A stretch of 64,000 nucleotides of DNA from Camelus bactrianus (taxonomy: Eukaryota; Chordata; Mammalia; Artiodactyla; Camelidae): assembly GCF_048773025.1 (NCBI RefSeq), contig NC_133541.1:113057912-113121911 (forward strand), given 5' to 3'. The translations under genes and the position numbers were made by a program. Below are positions 24,600-35,729 of the stretch, one piece after another (positions within the stretch are counted from its first letter, which is position 1; every line of letters begins with the position of its first letter). Below the pieces are notes generated by a model. That model saw nothing but the letters and a program-made list of their open reading frames with translations, searched no databases and was not told the origin of the DNA.

Positions 24600-26780
24600 A
24601 TAATCTTCCTGGGGAACCAGAGAAACTAGCCCGCGTCCTGTAAAAATGCTGGCGACTGAGCGCAAGGATGTCCTCTCAACGTGCCCTCCTTTTGTAAAGC
24701 TGAGAGCTACTCAAAGTGTTTATCCAAATCCATTCTTCAACAAATATCTGTCGCAAACAAGGAAGAGGCATACAAAAATTTGCTGTCAGCAAGGAAAGGA
24801 CAGAAACCACTGTTCATGACAGAGAAAGAGAGAAAAAAAGAGAAACCCTAAAAAAAAAAAAAATGTGATTATCTGGCATGCCTTAAAGCTAGTCATAACT
24901 ATTTTAAACTACTTTGCATATAAATATCAGTTATCCCCATGAGAAAACGTAAAACCCCAAGAGAAGTGCCTAGAAGTGACTGAGTTATAAATCTGGTGTC
25001 ACAGTTGGGAACGTTACACAGGAGAGAAACTGTGGGGAAAGGTGACTCCCTTTCCCCACACCCTCTAACTCGCCTCCAGTTCTTTCTCGTGAAGCACACT
25101 GGCCAAGTAAAAACTTTCCGGTTGTGGAAAAAACAACTTGGAAAGCAAATCAAAATAACTGCATCAGACAAAAATCAATACGACAGATCTTCAGCTCAAT
25201 TACTTCCCCTCTGAGGATGGAGAGCCGCGCGTGGCGAGGGATTTGGAAATAAGCTCCTGGTATCTCTTTGGTTTGCTTCAGCACGGGGTCACCGCTCAGT
25301 CCACGCCACTGTTTCATTCTCCTCTTCCCAAGGCCCGGCCTCCATCCTCAAGAGGCAAAATGACCGGGGAGAAGGCTGTTGTCTGGCTGCAAACTGCGGA
25401 TGGTAAAGGAGTGGAAGACCGTATTTTGAAAGGCTTGCCAGAGTGTGCAGAGAAGTGTTTTCAAAGCTTAAGTGAATAAACTTCAATCAGTTCAGCTCCA
25501 AAATCCTTTGACTAATAATAAAGATCTCAAGTCCTCCGACCCCAAATAATGAAAATCTCAAGCAAGAGAAAATCCTTTTTGTATTCCCTTTAAGACCCCG
25601 GCAAAGCCTTAGGACACCAAGCTTTTCCATATATGTAAATATAAAATATACATACATAAAATATAAATATATGCAAGTAGGTTCACTGTTTAAGGAAAAT
25701 CAAGGGCAGAGAAGAAGACATTTTGGAAGAACAGTCATCAGAAACATTGTGGGCAAAAAAGGCGAGAAACTGACAAATACTCTCTCCTTAACCAACATTT
25801 ACTCAAGGTCCTCTAAGACGCTGTCAACTAGGCCTCATCCTTGGACCTTGTTCTAAAGAGCAAGAGCCTAGCTATTTCACTGGGAATCCTCTGTCCTCTG
25901 AGGATAACTCAGATCTGATCAAATTGTTCATCCTCTTCCAGCCCCCAGCTGATAACTGATCACTCTGGCCTGCCTTCAGCAAGAAGCCTGTGAAATTGGC
26001 TGAGCCAGAGACCTCCCTTCACCCCTGATGTTTCCGATTAGTAATTTCCCATCCACTGGCCCCTACCTGGCCCCTTGACTCTAAATACCAACTTGTCCAG
26101 CTCTGGTTTGCTTTGACAAAACTGCAAAAATGCAACAAATATGAAAAAGTGTCCCTGAAAGGGCGTTTCTTGGATGGATGGCATGTATATGAGCACCTGT
26201 TTGTTTTTTGTGGGTTTGCTTTTTTTTTTTTTTTTGCATTAATTGACCTTTAAAGTCTGAAAGAGGCATGAATGTAGGCCTGTCTTTTTGTTTTAAAGTG
26301 TTAGCTCGACGATTCTCTCTCTCCTTTCTCTCTTCCACACAAGGCTACAGGAATTCAGGATTTCCAAGGCCCCTGTTGACCATGCCTTAAAGGTGGATCT
26401 TCTTGGTTCAGAGAGGGAGGTACACTGCAAGAAAATATGACCATCCCACATAACTGATATAAAAAGGAACTTTCAAGGTGGTCAGGCCACTGTTACCCTA
26501 ATCACTTCAAAGTTTTCTCCACGTAGAGTCTTCTCCGGTGATTAGTGAGGTTTAGAATGTTGTTGTAATAACATTTTCTCTTAGTCATCTTAGCAAATGC
26601 TCCGAGAGTAGAAATGAACATTTGGAAAGATCGTTAACCACAAAATCCAGAAGACAGATTTGTGATCTGAGGGTGGGTCAAGGGGAAGAAGAAAATTTTA
26701 ATGATACAGGAAATGCAATTAACCGAGAAAATGCCCATCCTCCTGCATTCCGATTTATTAAAGATGTGGGGCTTGTTTTG
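24600..26780. other. Intergenic, nothing recognised
   Basis: A-run near 24850 and T17 near 26220 only. A short frame with an ATG at 25362 ends in TGA-TAA-like 3' context but matches nothing I know. Confidence 0.35.
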
Positions 26781-27250
26781 GAAATTATCTATCTCGTAGG
26801 ATGAAGAGCAGTGAGAGAAACTAGAAAGGCAGTGATGAGGACCTGGATTCTGGCCTCTATCCTGACCATGTGGGTAGAGTAACAGACACTGGTGGGAAAT
26901 GGTAAAAGGTGCACGGGAAGGGGAGGGTGGGGGAGGGTGGACGTACAGCCCACAGAACCCATGAGATGTCCAGCTAAGACATGGCGATGGTATCCCTGGG
27001 CAACGTGAGCCATCGAAGGTTTTGAAGAAAGTGAGGGCCTTCACTGGAGTTGTGGTTTAAACAGTTCCCTGGAAGCACTGGCCTTTGATGAATCAGTTGC
27101 GGTGCGGCGGGGAACACCATAGGCAGAGAAACCAGTTAGGAGGCTCAGGTGATACACAGAGGATAAGGAGGGCCTGAAGCGGCCCAGGCAGTAGGGATGG
27201 GAGATGATGGATACAGGAAGCCCTGGAAGCAGAAGCAAGAGGAGAAGATG
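26780..27250 (+). mobile_element. L2 fragment
   Basis: L2 phrases: GAGCCATCGAAGGTTTTGAA, CAGTTCCCTGGAAGCACTGG, GAAACCAGTTAGGAGGCTCA, GGGATGGGAGATGATGGATA. Confidence 0.6.
26915..26940 (+). other. G-quadruplex-forming motif
   Basis: Five G-runs of three or more separated by 1-2 bases (GGGAAGGGG, AGGG, TGGGGG, AGGG). Fits the canonical G4 pattern on the plus strand. Confidence 0.8.
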
Positions 27251-27529
27251 CTGTTTGGAACACGCTGGCTTCCAAGAACGGCATTTGGAACAGAGCTGTT
27301 TGCAGCAGCAGGACACGAGGGTGAACTTGTATCAGAAACACAGAACCCGAGAATCAGCTAAAAGTCACTGAATTCCCACTAGGCTCCAGATCCCTTTAAC
27401 TCTATATGAGGTATAGAAACAGAGCACATTCATCTGCAAAACTAAACATTATGTAACCTCCTGCAAAAAAACAAAACAAACAAACAAACCAAAAAAAAAA
27501 AACCCCACACAAAGCACGTAGCACACATG

Positions 27530-27800
27530 GCGCTTTGGAGCAGCCCTGCTCAGTGGTCCAATCCTGGAAACGGCTTTACGTGTTCCCAGCCTCCCTCCCT
27601 CGCCAAACTCTCCCCTCGTACTTGGGTTGCTTGGCTACAGTGCCAGCCAGTTGCTAGGGGAATCCGATGCCCTCCGGCCTCTCCCGAGGAGAAGGCGCTG
27701 CCTGCTCACGAATGCTGCCAGCGAAGCAAGGGCGGCGGCCCCCAACCCCACGAGAGCGCTTATTCAGCTGCGCCCCGTCAGCCCATCCCCCAGAACTTCA
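27530..27800. other. CpG-enriched, promoter-like stretch
   Basis: About a dozen CpGs, a CCAAT at 27558-27562 and X-box-like half sites (GTTGCTTGGCTAC near 27624). An open frame from 27527 covers it, but no splice or homology support exists. Confidence 0.25.
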
Positions 27801-28069
27801 AAGCTGGTGGTTCATTCCTCTGCCTCCACAAGAGCCTTCTTGGTTCCCCTCTGTCTTCACAGCCCCCAGTTTGGGAGAAACATCTCCTCTCAGTAGAAGG
27901 TTCTAGAAGACTCGAGGAGACCCCAAAGTTGGAGCCTGATCAGCTTCCCCCAAGACTCTTCATCTAGCTTCGGGGAACCATGAGCTCCCACTCCGCTTCT
28001 TAAAACTGCACGTTAAAGATACTGGGAAACTTCCTAAACGCCTACCAATTTGCGATGCGTTATTAACTT

Positions 28070-28270
28070 AGGGCTTCTCGGCCTTTCCCGCTCCCTCCTC
28101 TCGGGAGACGGCCCGCGCTCAGCCTCTGGAGTGTGTATCTACTATTGCTTCCACCTGTGCGCCCATCCCCCACACCTCGTGCCTTTCTCTCGCCTTCGGA
28201 AACGGCCAACACTCCATGCAGTGTATCTCTCTCTCCAGATAAACCCACCATTCCTCAAAATAAATCAATA
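28070..28270 (+). mobile_element. LTR fragment related to the 39.4 kb solo LTR
   Basis: Shares an ordered series of blocks with 39750-39905: GGAGACGGCCCGC, CTCTGGAGTGT, CCCACACCTC, GCCTTTCTCTCGCCTT, ATGCAGTGT. Only the R/U5-like part is recognisable. Fossil endogenous retrovirus LTR, probably class I. Confidence 0.6.
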
Positions 28271-28839
28271 AAAATGATGGCTTCTCAGCCGAGCACCATT
28301 CAACACTGATCTGTGCACGCTGGTATTGGACGCACCACAATCCTCTCAGGTCAGCAAAGAAGAAAAATGCGCAACAGAGTCCACTCTTTCAGCCAGGAGA
28401 GGGGCCCCGGACGCTTGGGTGTAGATCAGATAGCTCTGGCTGAACGCTGTTTCTACATCCTATGCGGTCAGTCTCAGCAGTGCCCGCTGGTTTGCCCCAG
28501 TTGTGCACAATCAGGGGAAACCAAACTCGCAACGAAATTATTCCAGTCACTACTTGACTTCTCTTCTATGGAAATTGGTAAAAAAAAAACTAGTTTTCTG
28601 CTAATGGCTTGTTACCGGGAGACCATTTTTCCAATTACCCACAAAGAGCACATGATTAACCCTGTGATTTTATTCCAGTGAGACCGTTCAAAATCGCACT
28701 TCCTGCCATCCACAGAGGTTAAGTGGTGAATTATGAATGGCGGGATGATAATGAAACTCTCAGAACAAATGTCTGTAAGCTTCAACTAGGTTTTCTTGGT
28801 AGGGTGGAAGGTGGGCAGAGAGGGGGAAGGGCGGGTATT

Positions 28840-29140
28840 AATAGTGTGCCGGTCCGACACACTCAACTGGCTTGTACAGAGCAGCGAGGACGCCCCCAAA
28901 GCCTCTATCCGAGATTTTGCCCTGATTCCACGCAACCAACATCGCTAAGCCACAGCATCCGAGAGACTGTAGAGTTAAACCGCAGGAGGAGCCAAAAGCA
29001 ACGGCGCCTTACCTGGAGCTGCTTCAGAACTTGCACCAACATGGCAGCTCCCCGCAGGAAGGGAAGCCAACTGAAAGGAAGGCCCCGCCTCGTTCTCCCG
29101 ATAACGAGTTCCCGCGGGATCCCCGCCGCCCTGACCCAGG
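28840..29140. promoter_or_regulatory. CpG-rich promoter-like block with YY1-like site
   Basis: About twenty CpGs fall within 300 bp, far above the surrounding DNA. At 29035-29047 the sequence CAACATGGCAGCT is close to the YY1 promoter motif (CAAGATGGCGGC), typical of TATA-less start sites. On the minus strand a start codon in good context (CTGCCATGTT, ATG at 29042-29040) opens MLVQVLKQLQ, followed at once by a strong donor CAG|GTAAGG at 29013. On the plus strand an ATG at 29041 opens 33 codons up to donor-like CAG|GTGGGT at 29140. I found no convincing second exon on either strand, so this could be a non-coding RNA promoter or an orphan CpG cluster. Confidence 0.4.
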
Positions 29141-29177
29141 TGGGTCTGCCAGGTACAGGTGAGTCTGCCAGGTACAG
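29140..29177. repeat. Tandem 19-bp duplication of a splice-donor-like unit
   Basis: Two copies of GTGRGTCTGCCAGGTACAG lie head to tail (29140-29158 and 29159-29177), followed by a third GTGATA. Each boundary reads CAG|GT, so on the plus strand there are three donor-like sites in a row at the edge of the CpG-rich block. Confidence 0.85.
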
Positions 29178-29317
29178 GTGATAAAGAGGCAGATGTGGGG
29201 CAGCTGGTCCTCGCCGCGACTCAAGGCCGAGCCTGGGCTCTGGTTGCAGCCCCCCCACCCCCAACCCCACACACACACACCCCAGTAAACCACACAGAAG
29301 CAGTAGTAGCCCCTGCG

Positions 29318-29440
29318 GGCCGGTCAGAAATGCAGAACCACCCGGCCCCACCCCAACCCACAGAATCTCCATTTTAACAAGATCCTCAGGCAATTCATAT
29401 GCACATGCAAATTTAAGGAGCACGAAGTTTGAGTAGCACT
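29318..29440. mobile_element. hAT-Charlie MER5-type element
   Basis: GAATCTCCATTTTAACAAGA, CCTCAGGCAATTCATATGCA and GAAGTTTGAGTAGCACTAAT follow the right half of a MER5-type element. Confidence 0.6.
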
Positions 29441-29449
29441 AATGAGAAA

Positions 29450-31740
29450 TGCTTGCTGCAGCGAATACAGAGGAGGAGAGTCCCTCCTTTGGCAGCCCAG
29501 TCTTACAAAATGTTCGAAACTTAACTTTCTTACATCTTGGCCTGACACTGATGCTTTGGGAAGAAATTCCCGTAGAGAGGCGCAGCGCCCCCAGGTCACC
29601 CAGCACCCCCGGGAGGAAGGCTCTGGTCCAGGTGCAGTCACTAGCTTGCTCTTAGGTCTCATCAGGCAGATTCTCTGCCCTTTCCGGATCTCACCCCACG
29701 GGTAACATCGAGACTTTAGAAATAGGCCGTCCTCTAAGTGCCCACCTCGGCACTGACAGCCTACAGTTCCATCAGCGAGACGGAGAACGTCCACTAAAAG
29801 GTCCCAGATCACAGATAGGAATGCCCGCCCACTTCTCCCCTTCACGGATCCCTGGATTCCACAAGGCCCTCTTGCCAGAGCTTGTTTTGGTCTTTGTGAC
29901 TTTTGTGCTTTTGCTCAGCAGCCCATCACTCTGCCAGAAGACCCTGAATTTACTGGGGGCCAGCTGGGCTGCGTTCCCTGAACGCTGCTTCAGGGAGTCC
30001 ACATAGGAAGTCTAAAGACACAGATGTCTGGAAGTCTAAACTTTCCTGCAGATAGCAGCTCTCTCCCAGAAAGAAGGAACACACACGCACCCCCCCACCA
30101 AAGAGTCTGCGAAGATGAACATTTAGCTTTTCTGGTATGTCATGTAGTAATAAGCATCTTGGTTTTCCACAAGCCACGGTGACCTTAAGCACAGCTGATT
30201 AGTCTTAACACAGAATCCCAGGGTAAAATGTCTCCTTCGATTTGCCTTAAAGTTCAGGGACCCCCCAATTATATTTAACGTATCCCTTTTATAATACCCT
30301 GACATATTCTCTTTCAGGCTCTGACTATCACCACTATTAGGAAAACCACTGGCTGTCAGCTCAGTTCGCCTGCTGTCTAAAATGTTCGCTGAAGTTACAG
30401 GGCACAGCCCTGCTTTCTGGTCATTTCTAGCTACTGGGACAGGTGCTTCCTCGTCCAGCCCCTCAGCACTCTTCTTCAGGGCAGCCTTCTGGCTTTTGTT
30501 CACTAAGTAAGCATCTCCAGTTCCTCCTAAGGCAGTGTTTGCAATCTCTGCAGTAGGTACCCAGCCCTGTTAAAAGAGCAGCATCTGGGCTTGAAACCAG
30601 TATTCTGGACACGGGAGAGAAGCACAGGACTCAATCACGGCCCTTTGGCTGGTTCTCTCCTTTGAGAAGGGGGTGAAAGGAGACCATCACATGGCAGGAT
30701 GTTTACTGGGACGTAGCTGGTGTTTTTTAATTCCTATTTGTCTCACCAGGACACCCAGCCCATATGGTGGGATCTCTGGGCTCCCAGACTTCTGGGGAAA
30801 GTTTGCGTTGCCAAGTTAAGAGCAGAAGTTGTACTCAGACCATCCTTCCTGTCTGTCTTTCAGGATCCTGTGCTTGTTGGCAAACTTGGAGGGTGGTAAG
30901 AAGAGCAGAGAGAGGGCAGTGCCAATGTAACAGGAAGGTGGAGGCAAGAGGAAAACAGAGGAGCTGCCCTAAGGATGGGCAGGAGATGGAGGTAATCCAA
31001 AGAGTAGCGGAGACCTTTAAGAGACGTGGCCTGTTCTTAGAGAGGGGGCAGCTGCCTGGGGGGTGCTTGGGGTGGGGCTGGACCCTAGTCATGGAGATTT
31101 CACCTGTATAAACAAATATTCCTGGGAACACGCTTTGCACAAAAGCAACTGAGACGTTTGGTTTGTCTTCAAGAGACCCCACTCCCCCAGCTCGGGCTTG
31201 CTAATGGACACTTCAGTGGAGGCTGTGATGGACTGAAAATAAAGGAATCTTACCCCCACTCTCTGGCAACCACTCATGCCTCCAGAACTTGGATGTGACC
31301 CCTAGGGAGGGGAGGGGCGCCTCCACGAATGACTGAAATCTACTCTTCCTGCAGCCTCCCAGATTAAAGGTTTAGAGTCTGATTTAGAGAAAATGAAATA
31401 CTTTGATTTTTTTTTTAATTTGCATATTGTTTAAATTTTATTTCCATTGTTTAAAATTGTAACTGTATCAAGTATTGCAAAGAGACTCAAAAGAACAATT
31501 TCTTGCCTCAGCAAAAGTGCTATCTAATCTACAGATAATGCTTTGATTTCTCTTGATAAAAGGAATTAGAACAAATATAAAGCAGTGTGACTACTTCTCA
31601 TGTCATCTTTATCTGTGTCTTACTTTCTTCCTCCGATAAATGGGGATAATAATGCCATGACTTCAAAAAGATCCCTGGAGAATTCGAGATTCCCGTGCAG
31701 ATGGCCGTATTACATTTTTAATAACACAGGGTTATACAGA
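29450..31740. other. Intergenic, no supported gene
   Basis: Holds a minus-strand open frame (30123-30568) preceded by an acceptor-like CTCTTTTAACAG. No homology recognised, no donor-bounded partner exon, and its length is within chance. Confidence 0.35.
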
Positions 31741-31744
31741 GTCT

Positions 31745-31985
31745 GCTTAGGATGTGGGTTAAAAGCTTGAGTTCCAGGGTCAGAACACCTGGGTTTACAG
31801 CCTGGCTCTGTCTGTGCGTGTGGTTCTGGATAAGCTAGTTACCCTTCCAACGCTTCAGTTTCTTCAACTATAAAATGAAGATAATAATAGTAGCTAGTTT
31901 GTTGGGGGTTGTGAGAATTAAATATGACCCATGGAATGTTCCTAGCAAAGTGTTCGGTGCACACTAAGTGTTAATTAACTATTCC
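31745..31985 (+). repeat. MIR SINE
   Basis: GAGTTCCAGGGTCAGAACAC, CAGCCTGGCTCTGTCTGTGC, CAGTTTCTTCAACTATAAAA and GTGCACACTAAGTGTTAATT follow the MIR order. Confidence 0.85.
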
Positions 31986-32364
31986 ACGTGGAGGAAATTG
32001 ACATGAAAACATTTTACAAAATTAAACACATCATACAAGTGTTAAGTCATCATTATTATGTAATTCATATGTCAGTTGATTTGAAAAGAAAATTTCCCGT
32101 TTTTTTAAAAAAAGAAATTAAACATCTGGACCTAAAACGTATATAATTATAACAACAAAAGGAGAGAGAACATTTATATCCACAGATGGGGACTATTACT
32201 CATTTGGGCCTAAAAAGGACCCAACACCGTGCTGTAGCTCAGATCCAGTTTCCGTAAATACTCATGGGATGGTCAAACGATGGAGCGTTAAAGTACGGTA
32301 CTCAAAACTTCTTGTGTGCACATATGTCTGAATACAAACATCTCTAAAATTAAACAGCTTTCCT

Positions 32365-32438
32365 TCATCTGCCAGGCAGATGATACAAAGGTCTAATCAG
32401 TAATTCATCTTGGCTAAGTAATGCATTACTCAGCCAAG
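32365..32438. promoter_or_regulatory. Palindrome-rich enhancer-like block (non-repeat)
   Basis: Two palindromes lie 25 bp apart. The first, 32365-32383, has perfect 9-bp arms (TCATCTGCC … GGCAGATGA) around one central base and forms two inverted CATCTG/CAGATG E-boxes. The second, 32409-32438, is 30 bp with no spacer and 14 of 15 pairs matched, centred on TAATGCATTA, so it holds inverted TAAT homeodomain cores. Between them are ACAAAGG (SOX/TCF-like), TAATCAG and TAATTC. No transposon family is recognisable in 32340-32580. The motifs and symmetry are seen directly; enhancer function is inferred. Confidence 0.4.
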
Positions 32439-32599
32439 GCTATGACGACAATCCTGTCAGGAAGCCTTGTTTGGGCTAAACAAGACAGCTTAATTTAGTG
32501 CAAAGTGAATAATCCAACTCTCTATAAATCATTCATTTCAGGATTAAACATTATGGATTTCTCCATTAAATATGCATCCGAGGCCAGGACATGTATTAA

Positions 32600-34540
32600 C
32601 TTCTATATTGCTTGGCCCTGAGGGATAGCCAACCCAGTCTTTGAAACTACCAGTCCACGGGGCAGAACAAAAGCAAGGTAAAGGAGAGTTTCGGAGAAGC
32701 CAAGAATGTAGAAGCTGGAAGTCCTCCACGCTGACCTTTCACGTAATCGGGCATCCCCTCCGCACCTCCTCTGAAGGCTGGTCACACCCTCCTCCCTGTG
32801 AACACTACTGTGAATGGGGAGTTTACCGTCCATTTTAATTAAAGCTCTTCCCATTTCAAATGGCAGGAAACCCAACTCAAACTAGCTCAAGCAAAAAAAA
32901 TGGGAATTTATTTCTTCATAACGTGGAGCGTGATTAGCCCAAGTTCATACTTTAAGCCTTGATACCATCAAGGCGCAACCAAAGTCACCAGGGTTTGTTT
33001 CTTACTGGCTTGTTTATTCTGAGCTCCACTTCCCCTCAGGTAGACTCCTCTTGTGGTGGCAGAATGGCCGCTGCTACCTTGTGCTCTCTCCTTCAGGGCC
33101 AGGTAAAGCTCAGCATCCTGGCTGACTCACAGGTAACTCTTAGCACTGTTTCTCTGTCGGCTTGTGCCCGTCCCGGACCCACCCGTTACTGTGAGGGCCG
33201 GGGTATGGGAATGCAGTGTTCTGACTGCCCAGGCTCCGTTTCCGTGCCAAGGCTGCATGGGGGATGAGCCAGCTGCAAGAGGACAGCGATGGGAGAACAG
33301 AAGAGAGGTGTCAGAGGAATCAGTCCAAACGGAAAAGCAGAACAGATGAATGCCTGGTGTTCAGAATCCGACTCTTCATAATATTCAGCACTGATGATTA
33401 TTCTGAGTTACCATACTAAAGCATCCCTTTGGTTAGACAAAAATTGATTTCTGGAATTTCCATTCCCAGTCCTAACTTTGCCTTCCAGAATCACATACAA
33501 ACAGTTTAAGGAAGGCCTTTAACTGTTTATAGACAGACATCATATCCTCCCTGGTCAATTTCTCCCCCAGGTTAAATGTATCAACATACCAGGAAGTATA
33601 GACTTTTTGGAATGAAAACAAATCAGTGCATGCTGAGGAGTGGACACTAGACTCTTATTGTGGAACTAAATAGAACCTTTTGTTCTGCTCATCTTTGTTT
33701 CAAAGAAAATGGTTGTATTAATAAATTTGATAATGATTAGCATTGGCAAGGCTTTGGGGGAAATAAACATTTTCAAGGATAATCAGTTCTGGTAATGTGG
33801 ATTTAGGTAATTTAGACCAACCATCCAATTAAAGACACAAAAAAACCTGAACAAAATATTTTAAAATATTCTTTTTAATATAAAAGAGCTCATAAATGTC
33901 AAAGAGCTAACAAAATAATGAAAAAAAACCCACTAAGCCTAAAACTAAAACTATGCTAAAGCAAAGAGCTAGGTCAAGAACTCAAAGTTGCTTTTGCTTC
34001 GGAAGCATTTTCCAATCGGGGAGGAATACCTGCAAAGCTGGATTGTGGTTTTGGCTGCCTCATGAGGTTAGAGGAAAAGTGTCAAGGTCTAGAACTCACC
34101 AAAGTCAGGGACATTTATAGACCACTGTCCAGTTTAAGTTAGGACCAAAAGGGCTATACCCTCAGGATAAGGTGAACCAGGAGTAACCCTGTCATCAAAT
34201 GGGCTTACAACCTGGCTCCAAGTCATGAAGTCATCCACAAAACTTGAAGCGTTGAACTTGAATTATGATAGTCCTAGACTGGTGACATCTAAAAGTGCCT
34301 GGCAGAAGCCAATTCAAAAATTTCATTCTGGAGAAGATCGCATTATGCTGGAACTCAAATTATTCAGACCAATACTGTTCAAATGCAAAACCTCCATATA
34401 ATCAAGATAGCCAGACATGTAAGAAATAAGACACCATGAGTAGGAACCTACAAAGGACAACAGAAACAGAGCTGAAAAGACCTCAAATAGTGGAGTTATC
34501 AGACAAGCATGCTTAATATTTTCAAAGAAATAGAGTTAAG
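32600..34540. other. Intergenic, nothing recognised
   Basis: No exon or named repeat supported; 33640-33800 is AT-rich and non-repeat. Confidence 0.4.
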
Positions 34541-34863
34541 CTTGAGTTTCAAGTCCATTTAATAGGGGAAAGGATAGTTTCTTCAACAGATAGCACTGGG
34601 ACCACTGGATTTCCATATGAAACACTTAAAATTGGACCCCCTACCTCATACTACATTAAAAAATAAACTTAATATACCTTAATTAAAAAAAAATTAAAAA
34701 GAGAGAAAAGCAAGCTCAAAAGGAATCAATGACCACAATATAAGACTAAACCAAAGCACTCAGAAGAAAACATAGGGGTCCATTTTCATGACCTTGGATT
34801 TGGAAATGGATTCTTAAATATGACACTAAGGTAACAAACAACAAAAGGAAAAAAGATAAAATG

Positions 34864-35590
34864 CCCTCCTACACTGCAGGTGGGAATGCAGTTTGGTGCA
34901 GCCACTGTGGAAAACAGTATGGAGAGTCCTCAAAAGACTAGGAACAGACTTACCATAGGACCCAGGAATCCCGCTCCTGGGCATATATCCAGAAGGAACC
35001 CTACTTGAGGATGACACCTGCACCCCAATGTTCATAGCAGCACTATTTACAATAGCCAAGACCTGGAAACAGCCTAAATGTCCATCAACAGATGACTGGA
35101 TAAAGAAGAGGTGGTATATTTATACCATGGAATACTACTCAGCCATAAAAACCGACAACATAATGCCATTTGCAGCAACATGGATGTTCCTGGAGAATGT
35201 CGTTCTAAGTGAAGTAAGCCAGAGAGAGAAAGAAAAATACCATATGAGATCACTCATATGTGGAATCTTAAAAAAAAAAAATACAAAACAGAAACAGACT
35301 CATAGACATAGAATACAAACTTGTGGTTGCCAAGGGGGTGGTGGGTAGGAAGGGACAGACTGGGATTTCAAAATGTAGAACAGATAAACAAGATTATACT
35401 GTATAGCACAGGGCAATATACACAAGCTCTTGTGGTAGCTCACAGCAAAAAAAAAAATGACAATGAATATATGTGTGTTCATGTATAACTGAAAAATTGT
35501 GCTCTACACTGGAATTTGACACAACATTATAAAATGACTATAACAATAAAAAAAGTTAAAAAAAAAACAACTAAGTAGACACAAAAAAAC
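34864..35590 (+). mobile_element. Younger 5'-truncated L1 3' end inside the older L1
   Basis: Runs from the last part of ORF2 (TGGAAAACAGTATGGAGAGT, CCATGGAATACTACTCAGCC) through the 3' UTR to TATAACAATAAAAAAAG. Flanks AGATAAAATG (34854-34863) and AGACAAAATG (35591-35600) match 9 of 10 and form the target-site duplication. Confidence 0.85.
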
Positions 35591-35683
35591 AGACAAAATG
35601 AACTCCACTATAATGAACAACTTTTGTGCAAATATATATCTACAAAAAAAAACTTGTGCAAATGACATCAAAAAAGTGAAAAG

Positions 35684-35729
35684 ATACAACATTGTAAAAT
35701 GATTATAAATCAATAAAAAAATGTTAAAA
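35684..35729 (+). mobile_element. Miniature L1 tail insertion with perfect target-site duplication
   Basis: Only about 45 bp: ATACAACATTGTAAAATGAT, then CAATAAAAAAATG and an A-tail, the last bases of an L1 3' UTR. Flanked by identical AAAAAAGTGAAAAG at 35670-35683 and 35730-35743. Confidence 0.9.

Noticed and set aside
27527-27967. 146-codon plus-strand frame in CpG-richer DNA
   Set aside because: GC-rich DNA has few stops; no recognisable domain or splice partner.
28905-29423. 172-codon minus-strand open frame
   Set aside because: Spans a hAT relic, a CA-rich tract and a CpG-rich block; only the ten codons before the GTAAGG donor are of possible interest.
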